A stretch of 9,337 nt of DNA. Origin: Candidatus Methanoperedens sp. GTDB lineage: Archaea; Halobacteriota; Methanosarcinia; Methanosarcinales; Methanoperedenaceae. The stretch's first letter is position 1. Every line of letters starts with the position of its first letter. The position numbers and the translations under genes were made by a program. The DNA is taken from positions 1 to 9,337 of the forward strand of contig JAHFCV010000092.1 in the NCBI GenBank assembly GCA_023249275.1. The letters run 5' to 3'. The notes beneath the pieces were generated by a model. It did not search any database, was not told where the DNA came from, and saw nothing but the letters and a program-made list of their open reading frames with translations. Positions 5,386-9,337 of this stretch are shown piece after piece.

Positions 5386-5997
5386 TCACCTCTTTTTGTA
5401 CCCATGGAAAAGCTCGCTTCCCACTCCACGATAGACTACTCTCTCCCCAAACGGGGTCACTCGTTTGGGTTTTTGCCACTTATCCTGAGGCTCTGAACCC
5501 TCAAGCGCAGCTTTTGTGGGCTGTGTATCTCCCATTCTCGGAGTTTTCCTGATATCGATACCGCTTACATTATGGCTGAACTCGATAGGGATATTATTGG
5601 GGTCATAGGCATAGATGGAATGGATGAAACCATGGTCGATGACCTCGGAAACCTCGAATCCCGCAGCTTCAAGCTTCGCTTTCAGCTTCCAGAGGTCTTC
5701 CTCCTCCTCAACGCCAAACGAGACGTGGTCAAAACCAAACCTGCCGCTGACAGGTCTTCCATGTTCCTTTTTTACCATTGGTTCAACGCCTTCCCATTCA
5801 AAGAAAGCTATCAGGTCATTGGGGGAAATCTCAAAAAAGTAATGCCGATAGCCCGGCGAGCCAAGACCAGCCACAAGCCTCATGCCAAGCAAATCTCTCC
5901 AGAAACTTATTGTCTTGTCCATATCTCCGGTAGCCATTGCAAGATGATTGACCCCGTTGAATCTCACTGTGATATTCTCTTTTACTTGTTCTGACAT
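5386..5997 (-). CDS. vicinal-oxygen-chelate (glyoxalase-fold) family protein
   Basis: The 203-residue protein contains one VOC domain of two beta-alpha-beta-beta-beta units. The first has NHLAMATGDMDKTISFWRDLLGM (17-39) and YRHYFFEI; the second has FDHVSFGV (89-96), a helix DLWKLKAKLEAAGFEV, and the closing YDPNNIPIEFS (131-141). Likely metal ligands are H18, H91 and E139, the two-His-one-Glu pattern of extradiol dioxygenases and related VOC enzymes. Glyoxalase I, methylmalonyl-CoA epimerase, fosfomycin-resistance proteins and dioxygenases share this fold, and the sequence does not say which reaction applies. A polar tail of about 55 residues (148-203), rich in Lys, Glu and Pro, follows the domain and is not typical. 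GAGG lies 7 nt before the ATG. The gene is divergent from mcm across 66 nt, so it may share control with it without being functionally related. Confidence 0.88.
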   Translation of the reverse strand: MSEQVKENITVRFNGVNHLAMATGDMDKTISFWRDLLGMRLVAGLGSPGYRHYFFEISPNDLIAFFEWEGVEPMVKKEHGRPVSGRFGFDHVSFGVEEEEDLWKLKAKLEAAGFEVSEVIDHGFIHSIYAYDPNNIPIEFSHNVSGIDIRKTPRMGDTQPTKAALEGSEPQDKWQKPKRVTPFGERVVYRGVGSELFHGYKKR

Positions 5998-6004
5998 AAT
6001 CTAA

Positions 6005-6008
6005 CCTC
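6005..6008 (-). promoter_or_regulatory. Shine-Dalgarno site of the glyoxalase-fold gene
   Basis: On the minus strand GAGG lies 7 nt before the ATG at 5997. It fixes this start and implies a transcript with a leader, unlike the leaderless-looking minus-strand genes further left. A TATTAAA element at about 6050-6056 on the minus strand could be its promoter. Confidence 0.5.
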
Positions 6009-6010
6009 AT

Positions 6011-6019
6011 AGTATATTG
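6011..6019 (+). promoter_or_regulatory. possible TATA box of the mcm operon
   Basis: AGTATATTG on the plus strand sits about 49 nt before the mcm ATG, which would put transcription start near 6040 with a leader of roughly 25 nt. No clear Shine-Dalgarno is visible before the ATG at 6064. The 66-nt gap must hold the promoters of both divergent genes. Confidence 0.35.
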
Positions 6020-6063
6020 TGGCTCGAAAACTTGATGTACCTTTCGGACTTTAATAGCTCCAA

Positions 6064-8148
6064 ATGGCTCAATCATCGGTTCAGGTATGGGAAGATTTCT
6101 TCAAGCGTTATTACTGGGAGAATATACTTGAGCTTGCCAAGAACTACCCTGAAAAACGCACCCTTAACATCCAGTATCCCGATTTTGAAAAGTTTGACAT
6201 GGAGCTTGCGCGCGAGCTGCTTGAGCATCCCGACCATGTATTAAAGGATGCAAACGACTCGCTCAGTGCAATTGACCTGCCTGCTGATGTTGTTTTTATC
6301 AACACCCATGTCCGGATTATCAAGCTGCCTGAACGCATCCAGATACGGGAACTCAGAAGCTCCGACATCAATAAATTCATAGCCGTATCAGGTCTTATCA
6401 GGAAAGCTACCGAGGTCAGACCCAAAATCATCAATGCAGCGTTCAAATGCAGGCACTGTGGGGTTGTTACCCTTGTACTCCAGACTGAAGGTAAATTCAT
6501 TGAACCTTTTATTTGTGAAAACGATGAGTGCGGAAGGAAAGGTCAGTTCAAGTTAGTACATGAAGAATCCGAATTCATCGATGCACAGAAGCTCCGCATA
6601 CAGGAATCACCAGACGACCTCCGGGGCGGGGAACAGCCACAGACTCTGGATGTGGATGTTGATGATGACCTTGCAGGAATCGTCTCACCCGGCGACAGGG
6701 TTGTGATTTCTGGGATTTTGCGCTCCTACCAGAGAACCACGCAGCAGGGAAAGAGTACATTTTTTGACCTTGTGCTTGATGGCGTTTCTATCGAGATAGA
6801 GGACAAGGAGTTCGAAGATATCGAGATTTCAAAAGAAGATATAGAAGAGATATTATCTCTCGGGAAAGACACGAAGGTTTATGAAAAAATAATCTACTCG
6901 ATAGCGCCTTCGATTTATGGTTATGAGGAAGTAAAGGAAGCCATGGCGCTTCAGCTTTTTTCAGGCATTCCCAAAAACCTGCCTGACGGGGCGCGCATAC
7001 GCGGCGACATTCATGTTCTTCTTGTGGGCGACCCCGGAGTTGCGAAATCACAGTTGCTGCGCTACGCAGTTAAGCTTGCCCCGCGCGGTATTTACACAAG
7101 CGGCAAAAGCTCAACATCTGCTGGTCTTACCGCGACTGCGGTCAAGGACGAATTCGGGGAAGGGCGCTGGACGCTTGAAGCCGGGGCGCTTGTGCTGGCG
7201 GATATGGGTCTGGCTTGCGTTGACGAACTTGACAAGATGGAAGCTGATGACCGGAGTTCCATGCATGAGGCTATGGAGCAGCAGACCATAAGCATCGCAA
7301 AAGCAGGCATCCTGGCAACGCTGAAATCACGATGCGCCCTGCTTGGCGCCGCGAACCCTAAATTTGGCAGGTTTGACAGGTATGAACCTATCGCAAAGCA
7401 GATTAATATGCCTCCGGCTCTTTTGTCGCGTTTTGATTTGATTTTCATTCTCACGGATGAACCCATGGTAAGCAGGGATACCGCAATCGCAGAGCATATA
7501 CTGAAAGCCCATTATGCAGGCGAGCTTGCGGCGAGAAGGGATAACGTCATCGATTCCGGCATAAGCGCTGAAGAGATAACGACTGCCATGGAAGTAATCC
7601 AGCCGGTTATAGAGTCAGAGATGCTGCGCAAATATATCGCCTACACAAAGAGAAAAATCTTTCCCATTATCCAGGATGATGCGCGGAAGCAGTTGATTGA
7701 CTTTTACCTCGGCTTGCGAAAACAGGGCGAAGACCCGAATTCCCCTGTGCCTGTGACAGCCCGCCAGCTTGAAGCGCTTATCCGTCTTGCTGAAGCCAGC
7801 GCCCGCGTGCGCCTGAGCAGCGTCATAACAACGGAAGATACAGGTCGCGTAGTCAGGATCGTGATGGCTTCGCTTAAACAGGTAATGACAGACCCAGAAA
7901 CAGGGAAACTGGATTCGGACATCATTAACGTGGGGATGGGTAAGAGCCAGCGCGTTAAGGTTAAGACATTGAAAGAAATCATCAGGGAGCTTCAGGAAGA
8001 ATATAAGAGCGCAGTGCCATTGGAAGAGATTATATCCAAGGCGGAAGAATCAGGCATCAAGAAAGATACTGTTGAAGACATGATACAAAAATTAAAACAA
8101 GTTGGAGAAATACTTGAAGCAAGCAACAACAAGTTCAGGGTAATTTGA
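6064..8148 (+). CDS. mcm: archaeal minichromosome maintenance replicative helicase MCM
   Basis: This is the hexameric replicative DNA helicase that unwinds DNA 3'-5' at the fork. Its 694 residues match the usual archaeal length. The N-terminal domain includes a four-Cys zinc site, C129/C132 and C151/C156, in an OB-fold region. The AAA+ core has Walker A GDPGVAKS (322-329), the MCM-typical YTSGKSSTSAGLTA (344-357), Walker B ACVDELDKM (384-392), sensor 1 GAANPKFGRFDRY with N431, and the arginine finger in LLSRFDL (R456). A C-terminal winged helix covers about 632-694. No intein interrupts the Walker A or other motifs, a frequent insertion site in archaeal MCMs. The ATG at 6064 gives the expected MCM N terminus. 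The gene leads an operon whose next start lies 2 nt after its TGA. Confidence 0.97.
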   Translation: MAQSSVQVWEDFFKRYYWENILELAKNYPEKRTLNIQYPDFEKFDMELARELLEHPDHVLKDANDSLSAIDLPADVVFINTHVRIIKLPERIQIRELRSSDINKFIAVSGLIRKATEVRPKIINAAFKCRHCGVVTLVLQTEGKFIEPFICENDECGRKGQFKLVHEESEFIDAQKLRIQESPDDLRGGEQPQTLDVDVDDDLAGIVSPGDRVVISGILRSYQRTTQQGKSTFFDLVLDGVSIEIEDKEFEDIEISKEDIEEILSLGKDTKVYEKIIYSIAPSIYGYEEVKEAMALQLFSGIPKNLPDGARIRGDIHVLLVGDPGVAKSQLLRYAVKLAPRGIYTSGKSSTSAGLTATAVKDEFGEGRWTLEAGALVLADMGLACVDELDKMEADDRSSMHEAMEQQTISIAKAGILATLKSRCALLGAANPKFGRFDRYEPIAKQINMPPALLSRFDLIFILTDEPMVSRDTAIAEHILKAHYAGELAARRDNVIDSGISAEEITTAMEVIQPVIESEMLRKYIAYTKRKIFPIIQDDARKQLIDFYLGLRKQGEDPNSPVPVTARQLEALIRLAEASARVRLSSVITTEDTGRVVRIVMASLKQVMTDPETGKLDSDIINVGMGKSQRVKVKTLKEIIRELQEEYKSAVPLEEIISKAEESGIKKDTVEDMIQKLKQVGEILEASNNKFRVI

Positions 8149-8150
8149 AC

Positions 8151-8441
8151 ATGTATATGAAAAAATACGATACGGAAGGGCAGCTCATAGTGGCGGTCTG
8201 TGATAAGAACATCATCGGAAAAAAATTCAAGGAGGGCATCCTGGTTCTTAAGCTGGATGAATGCTTCTATAAAGGCGATGAAGCTTCTCAGGATGAAGTA
8301 AAAGAAGCTCTTTCCTCTGCCACAATGGCTAACATCGCAGGAGAGAAATCAATTGCCTGCGCGGTTGAATGCGGCTGCATCGACCCTGATGCCATTATAT
8401 TTATCGAAGGAATTCCCCATGCGCAGATGGTGCATATATGA
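8151..8441 (+). CDS. DUF424 family archaeal protein
   Basis: The 96-residue product (from ATG 8151) matches the archaeal DUF424 family, which is small, single-domain and of unassigned function. Recognisable features are MYMKKYDTEGQLIVAVCDK at the start, GKKFKEGILVLKL, the helix SQDEVKEALSSATMANIAGE, and the C-terminal IIFIEGIPHAQMVHI (82-96). Possible starts are TTG 8145 (overlapping the mcm stop), ATG 8151 and ATG 8157. I prefer 8151 because the family typically begins with a short M-Y/I-x-K strand and AGGG lies about 10 nt upstream. The gene starts 2 nt after mcm ends and overlaps the next gene by 4 nt, so co-expression with mcm is very likely. A role in replication is inference from position only. 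Confidence 0.88.
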   Translation: MYMKKYDTEGQLIVAVCDKNIIGKKFKEGILVLKLDECFYKGDEASQDEVKEALSSATMANIAGEKSIACAVECGCIDPDAIIFIEGIPHAQMVHI

Positions 8442-9097
8442 CCGAAATAATTGAAAGCAATAGATTAATTGAAATGGTTATTGATAAGCATAACAGGCTT
8501 CTTGAAACATTTAATTCCGAATTTAAAGAAATTGAGAGTAAGCTGTGTGTAATAAAACAGCAATCAGATGCAATTAAAAAAGAGTTGGAAACCACTGAAA
8601 CAAGAATTACGGTTCTTAATGAAAAGTATCATCTGCTTTTCCACCAGGCAAAAAAGCAGAGAGAAGATATGTTCAACAACGCTCTTGAAAAAATGCGAGC
8701 GGGTAAGGCTTCAAACACCCAGGATATAACACGTCTTGGCAGCAGGATAGAAGAGTTTGAGAGGAAGTTGCAGGATTCGAAAAATATTGAAGACGAAGAA
8801 AGAATGATAGTAGAAATTAAAAAACTCCTTTATGATTTTGAATCCGGGGCAAGGAAAGCTGGAATAATCATAACAAGCAAAGGAATTGTAGATAAATTAA
8901 ATGAAGCAAACTCTTCCCATAAAGAGCTGATTTCACTTCAGAATAAACCAAAGCAGGATACTGTATCTGCCAGGGAATATGATGCGCAAAGAGGCGAAAC
9001 CGAAGGGCGGTTTAACTGGTTAAAACACAGGATTGAAAGTCACAACAAAGCTCTCGCTTACTGGGAGAAACAAAAAGGGGGGATTAAACTTGCCTGA
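8438..9097 (+). CDS. COG1340-type archaeal coiled-coil protein
   Basis: The 219-residue protein is almost wholly helical. A long charged coiled coil covers about 5-85, followed by the segment LGSRIEEFERKLQDSKN and then EDEERMIVEIKKL (100-130). This is the most conserved signature of the archaeal COG1340 coiled-coil proteins (pattern: I-x-x-L/F-E-x-K-x-Q ... E-E-E-R-x-x-V-x-x-I-x-x-L). Further helices run to 210. Relatives are sometimes mislabelled phosphoserine phosphatase in databases; no HAD phosphatase DxDGT motif is present here, so that name should not be used. It has no membrane segment or signal peptide and is probably cytoplasmic. The start ATG overlaps the DUF424 stop as ATGA, indicating translational coupling. 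Exact function is unknown. Confidence 0.82.
   Translation: MTEIIESNRLIEMVIDKHNRLLETFNSEFKEIESKLCVIKQQSDAIKKELETTETRITVLNEKYHLLFHQAKKQREDMFNNALEKMRAGKASNTQDITRLGSRIEEFERKLQDSKNIEDEERMIVEIKKLLYDFESGARKAGIIITSKGIVDKLNEANSSHKELISLQNKPKQDTVSAREYDAQRGETEGRFNWLKHRIESHNKALAYWEKQKGGIKLA
9081..9082 (+). promoter_or_regulatory. end of G-rich ribosome binding site deciding the TTG start at 9090
   Basis: An AGGGGGG tract ending at 9082 stands 7 nt before the TTG at 9090. It is inside the end of the COG1340-type gene and supports the non-ATG start of the following gene. Confidence 0.45.
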
Positions 9098-9337
9098 ATC
9101 TGAGAACACGCAGTTGAAAACTGCCGATGATGCTCCGGTTGAAAAATCGATTGAGGCATCAGTTGAAGCACCAGTTGAATCGGTTATTGAACCCCAGACT
9201 GAAAATGTGAACGCCAAACAGCAAGCGCTTCCCAAACTTTCAGAACGGGAATTAAAAGAAAAAATCAATCTTCTCAGGCAGAGACTTGAGCAAAATGAGA
9301 GAGAATTGAAAACCATATTTCGGGAAATCTCGCTCCA
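9090..9337 (+). CDS. second coiled-coil protein, 3'-truncated by the window edge, TTG start
   Basis: The reading frame starts at TTG (9090), overlaps the previous gene's end by 8 nt, and stays open to the right edge (82 codons visible). A G-rich ribosome site precedes it by 7 nt. No ATG is available until well into the frame, and the amino-acid pattern is clearly coding from the TTG. Residues 1-48 are acidic and low in complexity, with Val-Glu steps such as VEKSIEASVEAPVESVIEP, so probably disordered. From about residue 50 a heptad-like helix begins: LSERELKEKINLLRQRL followed by EQNERELKTIFREI. A coiled-coil partner of the preceding COG1340-type protein is a reasonable guess. The family is not identified because most of the gene is missing. 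Confidence 0.72.
   Translation, partial: MPESENTQLKTADDAPVEKSIEASVEAPVESVIEPQTENVNAKQQALPKLSERELKEKINLLRQRLEQNERELKTIFREISL

Noticed and set aside
5297..5479. A 60-codon minus-strand frame overlapping the end of the glyoxalase-fold gene and extending past its stop
   Set aside because: Most of it is out of frame with a well-supported gene; the extension alone is about 30 codons and has no recognisable motif. It is kept only as a possible frameshift question.
8438..9097. Phosphoserine phosphatase, a label often attached to this kind of coiled-coil protein
   Set aside because: No HAD-family catalytic DxDGT motif exists in the sequence; the protein is a coiled coil throughout.

Overview
This window looks like a chromosomal segment of a euryarchaeon. 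The evidence is an archaeal-type MCM replicative helicase, an archaeal DUF424 protein, a COG1340-type coiled-coil protein, an Lhr-family helicase of archaeal type, and archaeal TATA-like boxes about 25 nt upstream of several start codons with no ribosome binding site (a leaderless arrangement). The mix resembles Methanosarcinales-type genomes, possibly the Methanoperedens group. That placement is an impression from gene content, not something tested.

Layout. Positions 1-381 (+) hold the end of a small two-helix membrane protein. It converges on a large minus-strand gene (444-3263) for an Lhr-type superfamily 2 helicase with a C-terminal four-cysteine zinc ribbon. Behind it, also on minus, is a CYTH (triphosphate tunnel / class IV adenylate cyclase-like) protein (3326-3859). 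Next comes a visibly AT-rich stretch, about 3860-5385. It contains a perfect 9-bp inverted repeat reminiscent of a single CRISPR repeat, a 52-codon minus-strand reading-frame remnant with no start, a predicted JAMM/MPN+ metalloprotease (4126-4725, -), a 354-nt intergenic region with a strong two-part hairpin, and a 49-residue CxxC...CxxH mini zinc-finger gene (5080-5229, +). After it comes a vicinal-oxygen-chelate (glyoxalase-fold) protein with a polar C-terminal tail (5386-5997, -), divergent from the mcm operon.

The mcm operon (6064 to the right edge, +) is tightly packed: mcm, then DUF424 2 nt downstream, then a COG1340-type coiled-coil protein overlapping DUF424 by 4 nt (ATGA), then a second coiled-coil protein starting at a TTG that overlaps its predecessor by 8 nt and runs off the window. 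This spacing implies co-transcription and translational coupling.

No rRNA, tRNA, CRISPR array, complete insertion sequence or intein was seen. The parts that invite a second look are the AT-rich island with the JAMM-like protein, the gene remnant, the mini zinc finger and the two hairpins, together with the uncharacterised genes tied to mcm.
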